A stretch of 36,455 nucleotides of DNA from a bacterium (GCA_030693295.1 JAUYAT010000061.1:1-36455); one strand, 5' to 3'. Shown: positions 1-8,993, counted from the first letter of the stretch. The notes: generated from the sequence alone by a model not told the origin. Translations and numbers: made by a program.

Positions 1-1
1 C

Positions 2-322
2 GGCGCTTTTCCGGTATGGCTGTCGCCGGCGCAGGTGAAAATAATTTCAGTCGGCGCCGGGCATATTGAATATTGCCGTAAACTGGCGCGAGAATTAAAA
101 GAGCGGGATATCAGGGTTGAAGTGGACGATGCCAATGAAACAGTCGGAAATAAAATAAGAAAAGCGGCCAAGGAAAAAATTCCCTATGTTTTAGTGATAG
201 GGGATAAAGAGACGGGTTCGGATAAATTGGCTGTTCGCGACAGGGGAGGCGATAGTGTCAGAGAAATCGGCAAAGATGAGTTTATTAAGGAGATTGAAGA
301 GAAAATAAGAAATAAAAAATAA
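2..322 (+). CDS. thrS: Threonyl-tRNA synthetase, C-terminal end (partial)
   Basis: The reading frame is open from the first bases of the window and reads GAFPVWLSPAQVKIISVG, the usual entry into the anticodon-binding domain of class II threonyl-tRNA synthetase. The rest (about 95 residues from the GTG at 35) has the alpha/beta pattern of that domain, including the conserved IPYVLVIGDKE stretch. The domain recognises tRNA-Thr during charging; the catalytic part lies outside the window. The GTG at 35 is internal, not a start, because conserved sequence continues upstream. The gene ends at a TAA and is followed by a dispersed inverted repeat. Confidence 0.93.
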   Translation, partial: GAFPVWLSPAQVKIISVGAGHIEYCRKLARELKERDIRVEVDDANETVGNKIRKAAKEKIPYVLVIGDKETGSDKLAVRDRGGDSVREIGKDEFIKEIEEKIRNKK

Positions 323-341
323 GAAACGAATTTATACTTGC

Positions 342-455
342 TGTCATTCCCGCCCGCTTCGCCGGAGCTTCAGCGAGGCGAGCGAAAGCGGGAATCCAGG
401 GGAAATACAATTAACTCCTGGATTCCCGATAGGCCTTCGGCCTTCGGGAATGACA
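342..455. repeat. Dispersed inverted repeat, TGTCATTCCCG family, copy 1
   Basis: The outer arms TGTCATTCCCG and CGGGAATGACA (11 bp) bracket GC-rich inner arms built on GCTTCAGCGAGGCGAGCG and GGGAATCCAGG. It lies between the convergent ends of thrS and gyrB. Two further copies occur at 7056-7299 and 11277-11401. No ORF or transposase is associated, so it is a REP/MITE-like element. Confidence 0.85.
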
Positions 456-462
456 GATTGAT

Positions 463-2481
463 TTATATATCCAAATTTTCCACCTTCTTGGCATAGGTTT
501 GGATAAAATGCTTGCGGGGCGCGACATCGCCGCCCATCAGTATCTCAAAGGTTTCATTCGCTTTGGCCACGTCTTCAATCGTAACTTGTTTAACAATGCG
601 CTTTTCCGGATTCATGGTGGTTTCCCAAAGCTGTTCCGGGTTCATTTCGCCCAAACCTTTATAGCGCTGGATATTGATGCGCGCGACCCTGACCGCTTCT
701 CGGCCTTTTTTATTTTCTTCGGCTTCCTCCTCGGTTGTTTCCTCCGCCTCTTCGCCATCATCGGCGGCTTCAACCGCGATGCCGCCCAATTCTTTTATAA
801 TTTTTTCTTTTTCTTCATCCGAGTAAGCGTATCTGGCGGTAGCGCCTTTTTTAATTTGGTAAAGCGGCGGCTGGGCAATATATAAATTGCCGTTAGCCAC
901 AAGAGGATTGAAATGCCTGTAAAATAAAGTTAAAAGCAAAGTCCTGATATGCGCGCCGTCAACATCGGCGTCAGTCATAATTATAATTCGGTGATAGCGC
1001 AGTTTTTCCAAATCAAATTGTTCGTCAATATTGGTGCCCAAAGCGATTACCAAGTTTTTTATTTCATTGTTGGCCAGCATTTTATCCAAGCGCGCCCGTT
1101 CAACATTTAAAATTTTGCCGCGCAAAGGCAGAATGGCCTGGAATTTCCTGTCACGGCCCTGCTTGGCGCTTCCTCCGGCGCTGTCGCCTTCAACAACATA
1201 CAATTCGCATTCTTCCGGCTTGCGGCTTGAGCAATCAGCCAGCTTTCCGGGCAATGTCATACCCTCCAGGGCGCCTTTCCTTAAAATAGCGGAGCGGGCG
1301 GTGCGAGCCGCGATTCTGGCCTGGGCGGACAAGCAACATTTGCCGATTATCGCTTCGGCTTCTTTCGGATGCTCTTCCAGAAAAGTCGAAAAAGCTTCGC
1401 CGAATATCTGTTCAACATAAGTTTTTATTTCCGGATTGCCTAATTTGCCTTTGGTTTGGCCTTCAAACTGCGGATCGGTAAGCTTAACGCTGATAATCGC
1501 GGTTAAGCCTTCGCGGACATCGTCGCCGGTCAAATTTTCCTCTTTTTCTTTTAATAAATTTTTCCCCCTGGCATAGCTGTTTAAAGTTCTGGTTAAAGCG
1601 GTCCTGAAGCCGATTAAATGCATGCCGCCGTCAGGATTGATAATATTATTGGCGAAAGCCAAGACCGTTTCATTAAAGCCGTCATTATATTGCAAAGCCA
1701 CTTCAACCTTGGAATCATTAATTTCCTTTTCAATATAAAAAATAGTTTCATTTTTGACTGTCTGATTATGGTTTAACGCTTTTACATAAGCTTTAACGCC
1801 GCCGTCAAAATAAAATTGATAATCTTTTTGCCGGTGGCCTTTGCGGCGATCGGCTATTTTTATGGTAACGGCCTTTGTTAAATAAGCCTGTTGGCGCATG
1901 CGGTCCAAGATTTTGCCCCAGTTAAATTCCAGTTCGGAAAAAATCTGCGTGTCCGGCTTAAAAGTTATTACAGTGCCGGTTTTTTTAGTGGCGCCGACCG
2001 GCTTAGCTTTTTTTACCGGATTGCCGCGCTTATATTCCTGCATCCACATTTTACCGTCGCGATGCACCTCGGCTTTCAAGTATTCCGATAAGGCGTTTAC
2101 CACGCTTACGCCAACGCCGTGCAAGCCGCCGGAAACTTTATAGCCGCCTCCGCCGAATTTTCCTCCGGCGTGCAATTTAGTCATAACGGTTTCCAGGGCG
2201 GAAACTCCGGTAGCTTTATGAATGCCGACAGGAATCCCGCGTCCGTTGTCAGTAACTTCCACCATGCCGTTATCCAATAAAATAACCGTAATTTCCGTGG
2301 CAAAGCCGGCCATTGCCTCGTCAATGCCGTTGTCAACCACTTCCCAGATTAAGTGGTGCAGTCCGGTGTTTCCGGTTGAGCCGATATACATTCCAGGCCT
2401 TTTTCTTACCGGTTCAAGGCCTTCCAGCACTGTTATTGATTCCGCGCCGTAATCTGAAATTTTATTTATTTTTTTTGCCAT
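463..2481 (-). CDS. gyrB: DNA gyrase subunit B
   Basis: This is the ATPase subunit of type IIA topoisomerase, which with GyrA adds negative supercoils. At 672 residues it is near the usual short GyrB length. In order it shows the GHKL ATPase (DNGRGIPVGIH, then the ATP-lid GGGYKVSGGLHGVG), the transducer domain, the TOPRIM domain (EGDSAGGSAKQGRDR, MTDADVDGAHI) and the C-terminal QRYKGLGEMNPEQLWETT block. An acidic insert rich in Glu (near residues 575-600) lies between TOPRIM and the C-terminal block. ParE is the main alternative; the QTKGKLGN and tail motifs fit either, and GyrB is preferred by default. gyrA is not in the window. An imperfect hairpin lies upstream (2531-2562). Confidence 0.93.
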   Translation of the reverse strand: MAKKINKISDYGAESITVLEGLEPVRKRPGMYIGSTGNTGLHHLIWEVVDNGIDEAMAGFATEITVILLDNGMVEVTDNGRGIPVGIHKATGVSALETVMTKLHAGGKFGGGGYKVSGGLHGVGVSVVNALSEYLKAEVHRDGKMWMQEYKRGNPVKKAKPVGATKKTGTVITFKPDTQIFSELEFNWGKILDRMRQQAYLTKAVTIKIADRRKGHRQKDYQFYFDGGVKAYVKALNHNQTVKNETIFYIEKEINDSKVEVALQYNDGFNETVLAFANNIINPDGGMHLIGFRTALTRTLNSYARGKNLLKEKEENLTGDDVREGLTAIISVKLTDPQFEGQTKGKLGNPEIKTYVEQIFGEAFSTFLEEHPKEAEAIIGKCCLSAQARIAARTARSAILRKGALEGMTLPGKLADCSSRKPEECELYVVEGDSAGGSAKQGRDRKFQAILPLRGKILNVERARLDKMLANNEIKNLVIALGTNIDEQFDLEKLRYHRIIIMTDADVDGAHIRTLLLTLFYRHFNPLVANGNLYIAQPPLYQIKKGATARYAYSDEEKEKIIKELGGIAVEAADDGEEAEETTEEEAEENKKGREAVRVARINIQRYKGLGEMNPEQLWETTMNPEKRIVKQVTIEDVAKANETFEILMGGDVAPRKHFIQTYAKKVENLDI

Positions 2482-2530
2482 AAAATTTGAGTATTATGTC
2501 TTAATATGACTAATTTTAGTTATTTTACAT

Positions 2531-2562
2531 AAAAAACACCCCCTCTTCGCAGGGTCTTTTTT
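2531..2562. terminator. Hairpin upstream of gyrB (attenuator or terminator)
   Basis: The arms AAAAAACACCC and GGGTCTTTTTT pair over 11 bp with one mismatch around a 10-base loop. Read on the minus strand it would sit in the gyrB leader and end in a T-run about 50 bases before the start codon, so it could attenuate gyrB. Read on the plus strand there is no gene for it to serve. Confidence 0.5.
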
Positions 2563-2622
2563 ATATTAATATTTTAGCAAAAAGATAGCGGTTTGGCAAG
2601 CCGAAATTCATGCAACACTCTT

Positions 2623-2746
2623 TGTCATCCTGAGCGTAGCGAAGGATCTCTGGTTAGACGAAAATATTCATTGATAATGTATGGTGGTTTAATCTTATTC
2701 CTTCCGTTTTACCAGAGATTCTTCGCCCCGCGGGCTCAGAATGACA
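2623..2746. repeat. Inverted repeat, TGTCATCCTGAGC family
   Basis: The outer arms TGTCATCCTGAGC and GCTCAGAATGACA and the inner arms GGATCTCTGGT and ACCAGAGATTC frame a 124-base element in the gap between gyrB and the gene at 2859. The family resembles, but is distinct from, the TGTCATTCCCG repeats. The rest of the 2482-2858 gap is AT-rich and I see no gene in it. Confidence 0.75.
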
Positions 2747-2858
2747 GTGATGCGCGGTTATTTAGAATAATATATCGCATTCAAAGTTATTAAAACACTC
2801 CTTTTTATTTCACGTAAACTGTGTTAAAATAAATAATAATCATCTAATATCCAATTTT

Positions 2859-3806
2859 ATGCGAAATAATGATATTAAAACCGATAATGAAAGTAAAATG
2901 AAAGAAGAAGTGGAGAGATACAAGGATGTTGAAGGTCTGTCAACTAAGAAGTTGAATTTTGGGCTGTGGTATGTTGAGCATCGCGAGCAGTTTAAAAAGA
3001 TTTTAATCGGCTTTTTAACAGCGGTCGCGGTTGTTTCTTGGCTTTATACTTTGTACGGCTTTTTCTATTATGCTATCTGGGGCATGAAGCAGGACCGGCT
3101 GTCGGCGTATGAGATGGTAAAAATCAATGCCATAGGGCATGATTATATAGCGCAAATTTCCGCGAAAGATTTGCAAATTTCCGCGACTGAAGTTTTGAAA
3201 TCCTCCGACCGGAAATATGACTTTATAGCCAAAATTAAAAACCCCAACCAAAAATGGCGGTCGGAATTCAGCTATTATTTTTATTCAGGCGACAAGCGGA
3301 CAGAAACGCTGCAAGGATTTATTTTGCCGGGCGAAGAAAAATATTTGGTTATTTTTAACCAAGATTTCAGCGGCGGTTCCGCCGTCCGCTTGGCGATAGA
3401 AAACATCGGCTGGAGCCGCATCAATCAGCATAAAATTCCGGATTGGGCGAGTTTTAGCAGCGACCATTTGAATATTGTTGTTAAAGATATAATATTCACG
3501 CCGGCAAACAAGAGCGGCTTGACGGATAAAATCAATCTTAATCAATTGGGCTTTGCCGCGATTAATAAAACGGCTTATAATTACAGAGAAGTTGATTTTG
3601 TTGTTTTGCTCTATGGCGGCAGCGCCGTTATCGGCGTTAATAAATATAAGTTAAAAGATTTTATGTCCGGTGAAGAGCGTCAAATTCAAGCCAATTGGCC
3701 CGGCGCCTTGGGGCGAGTAAGCAAAGTAGAAGTAATTCCGGAAGTCAATATAATGGATGATGGCGCGTATTTGAAGTTTGAAGGGGGAGTGGGGGAGATA
3801 AAATAG
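2859..3806 (+). CDS. Single-pass membrane protein of unknown function
   Basis: This 315-residue protein has a charged N-terminal cytoplasmic segment (about residues 1-45), one hydrophobic helix near 46-73 (ILIGFLTAVAVVSWLYTLYG), and a long extracytoplasmic domain of alternating beta-like segments. I recognise no catalytic motif. Its stop codon abuts the start codon of the RodA/FtsW gene, so the two are very likely co-transcribed and it may be an accessory factor of envelope growth. That is inference from position only. Confidence 0.8.
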   Translation: MRNNDIKTDNESKMKEEVERYKDVEGLSTKKLNFGLWYVEHREQFKKILIGFLTAVAVVSWLYTLYGFFYYAIWGMKQDRLSAYEMVKINAIGHDYIAQISAKDLQISATEVLKSSDRKYDFIAKIKNPNQKWRSEFSYYFYSGDKRTETLQGFILPGEEKYLVIFNQDFSGGSAVRLAIENIGWSRINQHKIPDWASFSSDHLNIVVKDIIFTPANKSGLTDKINLNQLGFAAINKTAYNYREVDFVVLLYGGSAVIGVNKYKLKDFMSGEERQIQANWPGALGRVSKVEVIPEVNIMDDGAYLKFEGGVGEIK

Positions 3807-4913
3807 ATGTTCAATAAAATCACGCTTTATTTAAAAAATTTTGACTGGATTTTATTCGCCTCCGTATTGCTGTTAATTTGTTTCGGCTTAGTTGAAATAT
3901 ACAGCATAGCGCTGGGGCAGAATGAGATAGATTTGCTTAATTTTAAAAAGCAGATTTTTTTTATCGCGCTCGGCATGATATTGCTGTTTGTTTTCGCTTT
4001 TTTGGATTACCATAATTTGCGCAGCTACAGCAACTATTTGTATTTGCTGGGGATTTTATTGCTTGTTGCCGTTTTATTTTTCGGAGTGAAAATCCGCGGC
4101 ACCAGGGGCTGGTTCAATGTCGCCGGCTTCAGCCTCCAGCCGGTTGAGTTTATTAAATTTATACTGATTTTATTTTTAGCCCGCTATTTTTCTTCCACAT
4201 CTCTTAAAATCAACCCTTTAAAGCATTTGATCATTACCGGCGGAGGAGCGTTTATATTTATAGTTCTTGTCCTGTTACAGCCCGATTTCGGCTCGGCCTT
4301 GCTTTTACTTCTGCTTTGGCTGGCAATGATCGCTTTAGCCGGCTTTAAAAGAAAATATTTTATTGTTTTGGCGCTGATTTTCGCCGTTGTCGCCGGCGCC
4401 GGCTGGACTTTTATGTTTAAAGATTACCAAAAACAAAGAGTTTTTATTTTTTTAAATCCCTCGTTCAATCCGCTGGAACAGGGGTATAACGTAAGCCAGG
4501 CCATTATCGCCGTTGGCGCCGGCGGATTGTCAGGCAGGGGCCTGGGTTTCGGCTCGCAATCCCAGCTTAAATTTTTACCGGAAGCCCAAACTGATTTTGT
4601 TTTTGCCGTTATTGCCGAAGAATCGGGGTTTTTAGGCGTTGCTTTGGTGCTCACGTTTTTTTCCATCTTTTTTTACAGATGTTTGGTAAATTTAAAAAAA
4701 ATCAATAATGATTTCGGCGTTTTTTTCATTATCGGCGGCTTATGCTTGATTTTTATTGAAATGTTTATTAATATAAGTATGAACATCGGGCTTTTGCCCG
4801 TTATAGGCATATCCCTGCCTTTATTAAGTTATGGCGGAAGCGCTATGGTTTCCAACTTAATGCTGATTGGGGTTATTGAGAGTATTATTATAAGGTCTAA
4901 AATTAATTACTAA
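3807..4913 (+). CDS. rodA: SEDS-family peptidoglycan glycosyltransferase (RodA/FtsW type)
   Basis: SEDS proteins polymerise lipid II into glycan strands at the membrane, together with a class B penicillin-binding protein. The 368 residues form about ten hydrophobic helices and carry the family signatures: QPDFGSALLLLLLWLAM, the long extracellular loop around GYNVSQAIIAVGAGGLSGRGLG, FLPEAQTDFVFAVIAEESGF, and the C-terminal GISLPLLSYGGSAMVSNL. The start ATG directly follows the upstream stop TAG, indicating translational coupling. No PBP2 partner lies nearby. RodA is preferred over FtsW because no fts genes are close, but the choice is not certain. Confidence 0.9.
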   Translation: MFNKITLYLKNFDWILFASVLLLICFGLVEIYSIALGQNEIDLLNFKKQIFFIALGMILLFVFAFLDYHNLRSYSNYLYLLGILLLVAVLFFGVKIRGTRGWFNVAGFSLQPVEFIKFILILFLARYFSSTSLKINPLKHLIITGGGAFIFIVLVLLQPDFGSALLLLLLWLAMIALAGFKRKYFIVLALIFAVVAGAGWTFMFKDYQKQRVFIFLNPSFNPLEQGYNVSQAIIAVGAGGLSGRGLGFGSQSQLKFLPEAQTDFVFAVIAEESGFLGVALVLTFFSIFFYRCLVNLKKINNDFGVFFIIGGLCLIFIEMFINISMNIGLLPVIGISLPLLSYGGSAMVSNLMLIGVIESIIIRSKINY

Positions 4914-4925
4914 CTATATATATTT

Positions 4926-5609
4926 ATGACAAATGAATTAAAATTAGCGGCTGAAATCCGCGCGGAAAAAAACGGCAAAGCGAAAAAAGTTTTAGCCGCA
5001 GGGTATATTCCCGCGGTTATTTACGGCTCAGGCATGGAGAACATGAATTTGAAAATCAAAAAACATGATCTTGAACGCGCTTACGAAATCGCCGGAGAAT
5101 CAAGTTTAATTAAATTGGCGGTTGAAGGCGAAGAGCCGATGAAAGTTATTATCAAGGAAATTCAAAGAAGCGGCGTAAAAAGCAGTATTATTCACGCTGA
5201 TTTTTATAAAGTGGATATGAAAAAGAAAATTTTCGTTGAAATCCCCTTGAATTTTATGGGCGAAGCAAAAGCCGTCAAGGAATTGGGCGGCACTTTGGTA
5301 AAAAATTTGGATGCCGTTGAGGTGGAATGCCTGCCCGGAGATATTATCAAGGAAATAGAAGTTGATTTAACCAAATTGGAAACTTTTGACGATGTGATTA
5401 AATTAAGCGATTTGAAAATGCCGGCGGATATTGAATTGGTCAGCCAAGACGATTTAGTTGTCGCGAGCGTGCTGGAGCAACGGGCAGAAGAGGAAGTCAA
5501 GGAAGAGGCGCCGGCGCCGGCGGAAGCCGTTCCGGTCAAGGAAGGCGAGAAGGAGGAAGGGAAGGAAAAAGGCAAGGAAGAAGGAAAGAGAGAAGGAAAA
5601 GGTAAATAG
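4926..5609 (+). CDS. rplY: 50S ribosomal protein bL25 (CTC form)
   Basis: The protein binds 5S rRNA in the large subunit. Residues about 1-92 form the L25 domain (KLAAEIRAEKNGKAKKVLAAG, IPAVIYGSGMEN) and about 95-185 the TL5/CTC beta domain (VEIPLNFMGEAKAVKELGG, ELVSQDDLVVASV). The last 40 or so residues are a low-complexity Glu/Lys/Pro/Ala tail, common in CTC proteins but long here; the DNA under it is nearly pure purine. It follows rodA by 12 bases and precedes the DUF3048 gene by 27. Confidence 0.93.
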   Translation: MTNELKLAAEIRAEKNGKAKKVLAAGYIPAVIYGSGMENMNLKIKKHDLERAYEIAGESSLIKLAVEGEEPMKVIIKEIQRSGVKSSIIHADFYKVDMKKKIFVEIPLNFMGEAKAVKELGGTLVKNLDAVEVECLPGDIIKEIEVDLTKLETFDDVIKLSDLKMPADIELVSQDDLVVASVLEQRAEEEVKEEAPAPAEAVPVKEGEKEEGKEKGKEEGKREGKGK

Positions 5610-5636
5610 TTTTTAATTTCAAAATCCAAATGACAA

Positions 5637-6788
5637 ATGTCAAATCAAGCCCAAAATTCAAATGTCAAAAGCAAAAAAATAATATGGATAATTATTATTT
5701 GTTTTTTTGCCGTCCTTTCCCCTGTTTTGGGCTGGGTTGCTTTTAAAAGCATCACGAATTCCGGCTCTTTTGTTTTAAGCGATGTAAAAAATGAGGCGGC
5801 GAATATATTAAAGAAGCCCTTCAGCGAGAACAAGAGCGAAAGCAAGAATGAAACAGAAACATGCTCTAATCTCAAAGGGACAAGTCCCAAAGGGATAAAT
5901 TGCGCAAGGCGGAATATAGACGGGGTTTATGTCGAGCCGGGCCAAGAAAATTTTTATCCCATTGCCGCGATTATTGAAAATCATATTGACGCCCAGCCGC
6001 CTTCGGCTCTCTCGCGCGCCAATTTGGTCATTGAAGCCGAAGCCGAAGGAGGCATCACCAGATTTTTGGCGGTTTACGCGGACGGAAGCGAAATAAAAGA
6101 GATTGGCCCGATAAGAAGCGCGCGGCCGTATTTTGTTGATTGGGCGCGGGAACTGTCCGCTCTTTTTATCCATTGCGGCGGCAGTCCCGAGGCCTTGGTT
6201 AAAATCGCGCGAGAGAATGTTTTTGACCTTAATGAATTTTACAATGGAACCTATTTTTGGCGCGGCAAGAGCAGGCCGGCTCCCCACAATGTTTATACTT
6301 CAACTGAAAATTTAAACGGATATTTGGAAAACAAAAAAGCCGGCGAGGGAAAATATTTAAGCTGGCAGTTTAAAGACGACGCGGCATTGCCTGAAGGCGA
6401 AATCGGCAAGAATGTGAAAATAAAATTTAAAACTCCCGATTATTATGTTGACTGGGTTTACGACAGAGAGAGCAACGGCTATATCCGTTATTTGGCGGGG
6501 CAGATGCATAAAGACGCTGACGGAACGGAAATAACGGCTAAAAATGTGGCAGTTATGTATGTTAAAGCCGAGGTGATTGATGACGAATCGCGGCTGAAGA
6601 TGCAGCATATCGGCTCTGGCAAAGCGATAGTTTGTTTGGACGGCAAATGCGAAGAGGGAAGATGGGAGAAGAAAAGCGGTTCGGCAAGAATCCGTTTTTA
6701 CGCCGGCGATAATGAAGAATTTAAGTTTAACGCCGGCGCGGCTTGGATAGAGGCGGTAAGGCCGGAGAGGGAGGTTGTTGTTGAGTAA
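5637..6788 (+). CDS. DUF3048 (YerB-like) anchored extracytoplasmic protein
   Basis: The N-terminus has a short basic stretch and one hydrophobic helix (residues about 15-37), making it a membrane-anchored, secreted-side protein. From about residue 95 it matches the DUF3048/YerB pattern: YPIAAIIENHIDAQPPSALS, EAEGGITRFLAVY, IGPIRSARPYFVDWARE, FIHCGGSPEAL and RPAPHNVYTS. The molecular function of the family is not established. Residues about 77-90 (KGTSPKGINCARR) derive from DNA with a GGGACAAGTCCC palindrome and look like repeat-derived filler. The first codons lie in degenerate CAAAATTC-like repeat sequence, so the exact start is less certain. Confidence 0.85.
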   Translation: MSNQAQNSNVKSKKIIWIIIICFFAVLSPVLGWVAFKSITNSGSFVLSDVKNEAANILKKPFSENKSESKNETETCSNLKGTSPKGINCARRNIDGVYVEPGQENFYPIAAIIENHIDAQPPSALSRANLVIEAEAEGGITRFLAVYADGSEIKEIGPIRSARPYFVDWARELSALFIHCGGSPEALVKIARENVFDLNEFYNGTYFWRGKSRPAPHNVYTSTENLNGYLENKKAGEGKYLSWQFKDDAALPEGEIGKNVKIKFKTPDYYVDWVYDRESNGYIRYLAGQMHKDADGTEITAKNVAVMYVKAEVIDDESRLKMQHIGSGKAIVCLDGKCEEGRWEKKSGSARIRFYAGDNEEFKFNAGAAWIEAVRPEREVVVE

Positions 6789-6794
6789 ATAGCC

Positions 6795-6818
6795 CCCTCC
6801 TCTTTTACAAGAGGAGGG
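6795..6818. repeat. Short palindrome, CCCTCCTCTT family, copy 1
   Basis: A 10-bp perfect stem (CCCTCCTCTT / AAGAGGAGGG) with a TTAC loop sits 6 bases after the DUF3048 stop. The identical stem recurs at 14727-14750, and a close relative lies inside the diaphorase gene at 16380-16402. It could act as a terminator for the upstream genes but no clean T-run follows. Confidence 0.7.
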
Positions 6819-6870
6819 TTGGGGTGGAGTTGATGAATATTTTTTTCAAATCTGCTATAATAAAATTAAA

Positions 6871-6957
<87 letters not shown>

Positions 6958-6998
6958 ACGGCTCTTGCTAATTTTTTATTTTTATAAATTTTTCATTT

Positions 6999-7024
6999 AA
7001 ACACTGCTTTTAGCAGTGTTTTTT
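6999..7024 (+). terminator. Rho-independent terminator
   Basis: A perfect 10-bp stem (AAACACTGCT / AGCAGTGTTT) with a three-base loop is followed by a T-run. It closes the short unit that holds the GA microsatellite. Confidence 0.8.
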
Positions 7025-7055
7025 GTTTGTTTTAAATTGCGCGATGCCATTTTAC

Positions 7056-7299
7056 TGTCATTCCCGCCCGCTTCGCCAAAGCTCCAGCCCGCTTCGCCAA
7101 AGCTTCAGCCCGCTTCGCCAAAGCTTCAGCGAGGCGAGCGAGGCGAGCGAGGCGAGCGAAAGCGGGAATCCAGGAGTGAACCGTAAAAATGTGAATAATT
7201 AATAAAAAGTTTTAAAACATTATAAGATTTTTAACACTTCTGTCTATTTTCTTATTCATACCGCTAACCCCTGGATTCCCGATCAAGTCGGGAATGACA
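7056..7299. repeat. Dispersed inverted repeat, TGTCATTCCCG family, copy 2, with internal tandem expansion
   Basis: The same outer arms as copies 1 and 3. The left inner arm holds about three tandem copies of a 21-base unit (CCCGCTTCGCCAAAGCTTCAG with small variations), followed by three repeats of CGAGGCGAG, so this copy has expanded to about twice the size of the others. The rest of the 6789-7358 gap holds the short palindrome, the microsatellite unit and AT-rich spacer. Confidence 0.85.
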
Positions 7300-7358
7300 A
7301 AAAGAGAAAAATGACAACAGAGGAAGTGGTAATTTAATTATTAAACAAGTCTAAAACT

Positions 7359-8702
7359 ATGTTTGAAAAATACAAACCGGCGATAATAACATTATCCATA
7401 ATAGTGCTAATCGTGGCTGGTATTGTTAACTATGTTAAAGATTTAATTGGTCAGCCGCAAGAATCCGCGCCGGAGCATTTGCAAGTAAAAGCGCCAACGG
7501 AGAAAATATTGCACAGCCAAAAAATCAAAGATGAGCAAGGCAATGATATTGTAAAGTATTTGTATGCGTCAGAAACAGAAGCGCCGGCTGAAACAATTAA
7601 AATAGACGAGCAGGAGATTAAGGAAGACATAAGCAAAAGAACCAAAAACGCCCAGTTTTTTAAAAAGAGAGGGCTCCATAGTCCCGAAGGGCTGTGGAGC
7701 CAAGATGCGGATACGCAAGAGGGCTCCACAGCCTCGCTTCGCTCGGACTATGGAGCCGACGGCGAGGTTGCGGCCGGAGACGATGGAGCCGTTGCCGCAA
7801 GTGAGAGTGAAAAAGAAGTTTGGGTTGGCAGGTTTTACGCCGGAGAGCCGTTTTACAAAGATGCGGCTGAAAATAAATGGTACCAGACTGAAACCGCCAC
7901 GACCACGGCTGAAGAATTTAGCAAGCAAACAAAGCCAAATTTCTTAGCTAAGCTGAAAGCTTTTTTTAATATGAATGCTTTGGCTGATACCGGGAGTTAT
8001 TATGCCGGGGCCGGGGATGGGGAAATAGATGGGGTCTATCCTGGTGGGGCAACAGCCTTGCTTGCTTGGAACAAAGTGCGAGACCCTGTTTTTTCGCTTT
8101 TAACAAAATACGGTACTGCCGCTTCGCGGAATTTTTATACTTATATGGATTATTTCATTTCTTATACAGCATATGTGCAAAGAGTATTTTTGCCAATTAA
8201 TACTTCCGGAATAGCAAGTGATGCTAATATAACTAATGCCGCTTTATATTTTTATGGAACTACAAAATATAGCATGGATGATGATGGACAAGATTATATC
8301 GCAGTCGTTCAGACTACTCAAGCTTCAACCGATTCTCTGATAACCGCTGATTTTTGGCAATGTGGAACTAATAATAATCCTACTCAAGGCGGAAGCAAGG
8401 ATTTAGGATTAATGGCATCCGATTCTTATAATTCAGTAACTCTTAATGCTACAGGGATATCATGGATAAATAAAGGGGTAGGAGCTTGGACAAAGTTAGG
8501 GTTGAGAGAAGGACACGATTGCGAAAATGCTATTATAGGAACGGGGCTAGTTAATGGTTTTTTGGCAGTTTATTTCTCCGAACAAACCGGCACATCCCAA
8601 GACCCATATCTTGAAGTAACTTACACAGCGCCGGCCGCGCCTGCTAAATTCAGGTTTGACGGCGGACAGATGAAAATTAAGGGAAAGGTGAAGTTTGAAT
8701 AA
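7359..8702 (+). CDS. Membrane-anchored surface protein with a DNRLRE-like C-terminal domain
   Basis: This 447-residue protein has an N-terminal membrane helix (residues about 8-30), a charged linker, and a C-terminal beta-rich region from about 225. That region (VQRVFLPINTSG, ITNAALYFYGT, SWINKGVGAWTKLGLREG, DPYLEVTY) resembles DNRLRE-type domains of cell-surface proteins, usually stalk or adhesin parts. It is probably anchored outside the cell; the ligand is unknown. Residues about 105-133 are encoded by a nested palindrome (7672-7757) and have biased composition, so they look inserted. Repeats flank the gene upstream and it has no operon partner. Confidence 0.8.
   Translation: MFEKYKPAIITLSIIVLIVAGIVNYVKDLIGQPQESAPEHLQVKAPTEKILHSQKIKDEQGNDIVKYLYASETEAPAETIKIDEQEIKEDISKRTKNAQFFKKRGLHSPEGLWSQDADTQEGSTASLRSDYGADGEVAAGDDGAVAASESEKEVWVGRFYAGEPFYKDAAENKWYQTETATTTAEEFSKQTKPNFLAKLKAFFNMNALADTGSYYAGAGDGEIDGVYPGGATALLAWNKVRDPVFSLLTKYGTAASRNFYTYMDYFISYTAYVQRVFLPINTSGIASDANITNAALYFYGTTKYSMDDDGQDYIAVVQTTQASTDSLITADFWQCGTNNNPTQGGSKDLGLMASDSYNSVTLNATGISWINKGVGAWTKLGLREGHDCENAIIGTGLVNGFLAVYFSEQTGTSQDPYLEVTYTAPAAPAKFRFDGGQMKIKGKVKFE
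7672..7757. repeat. Nested palindrome inside the surface-protein gene
   Basis: Outer arms GGCTCCATAGTCC / GGACTATGGAGCC (13 bp) and inner arms GGCTGTGGAGCC / GGCTCCACAGCC (12 bp) form a cloverleaf-capable element. It is in frame, adding about 29 residues without a stop codon. Confidence 0.85.
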
Positions 8703-8750
8703 AAAACAGCCAACTCGCGTTGCCTGTTAAAAATAAAAAAATTTCTATTT

Positions 8751-8990
8751 TTATCCCTTGCCCCCTTTTCTCATTTGATTAAATTCATCAACAGTAAGTT
8801 TAGCCCTCTTAATTTGAGCGGCAAGCAATCCGGGCGCTAATTCTTTGTGATTTGGAATGCAGAGCGGGGGATATCCCTGCTGGTCATTATACAAAATCAT
8901 ATGGCTTCCTTGCTGATGGTCAAGATAATAACCAATTTTCTTAAAAACTTTTACGGCTTCTTTGCCAGAAGTGTTGCTCAGAATGCCTAT
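8751..8990 (-). CDS. hicA: HicA-family mRNA interferase toxin, no canonical start codon
   Basis: Immediately after the HicB stop, in the same frame, the minus strand encodes GILSNTSGKEAVKVFKKIGY, then QQGSHMILYN and IPNHKELAPGLLAAQIKRAKLTVDEF, the full HicA/YcfA double-stranded RNA-binding fold of about 79 residues with the catalytic His in GSH. HicA toxins cleave mRNA and are neutralised by HicB. There is no ATG, GTG or TTG before the conserved region; the best-placed codon is ATA at 8990, with ATT and CTG just after. Either a rare start is used, expression depends on HicB termination-reinitiation, or the toxin is disabled by loss of its start. Otherwise the frame is intact. Confidence 0.65.
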   Translation of the reverse strand: MGILSNTSGKEAVKVFKKIGYYLDHQQGSHMILYNDQQGYPPLCIPNHKELAPGLLAAQIKRAKLTVDEFNQMRKGGKG

Positions 8991-8993
8991 AGA

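Noticed and set aside
499-885. Long antisense frames within gyrB, prfA, EF-Ts, cca and the helicase
   Set aside because: They mirror well-recognised genes, have no family resemblance and arise from codon bias.
2593-2793. Protein-coding ORF between gyrB and 2859
   Set aside because: The frame lies entirely within the TGTCATCCTGAGC inverted repeat and has no coding features.
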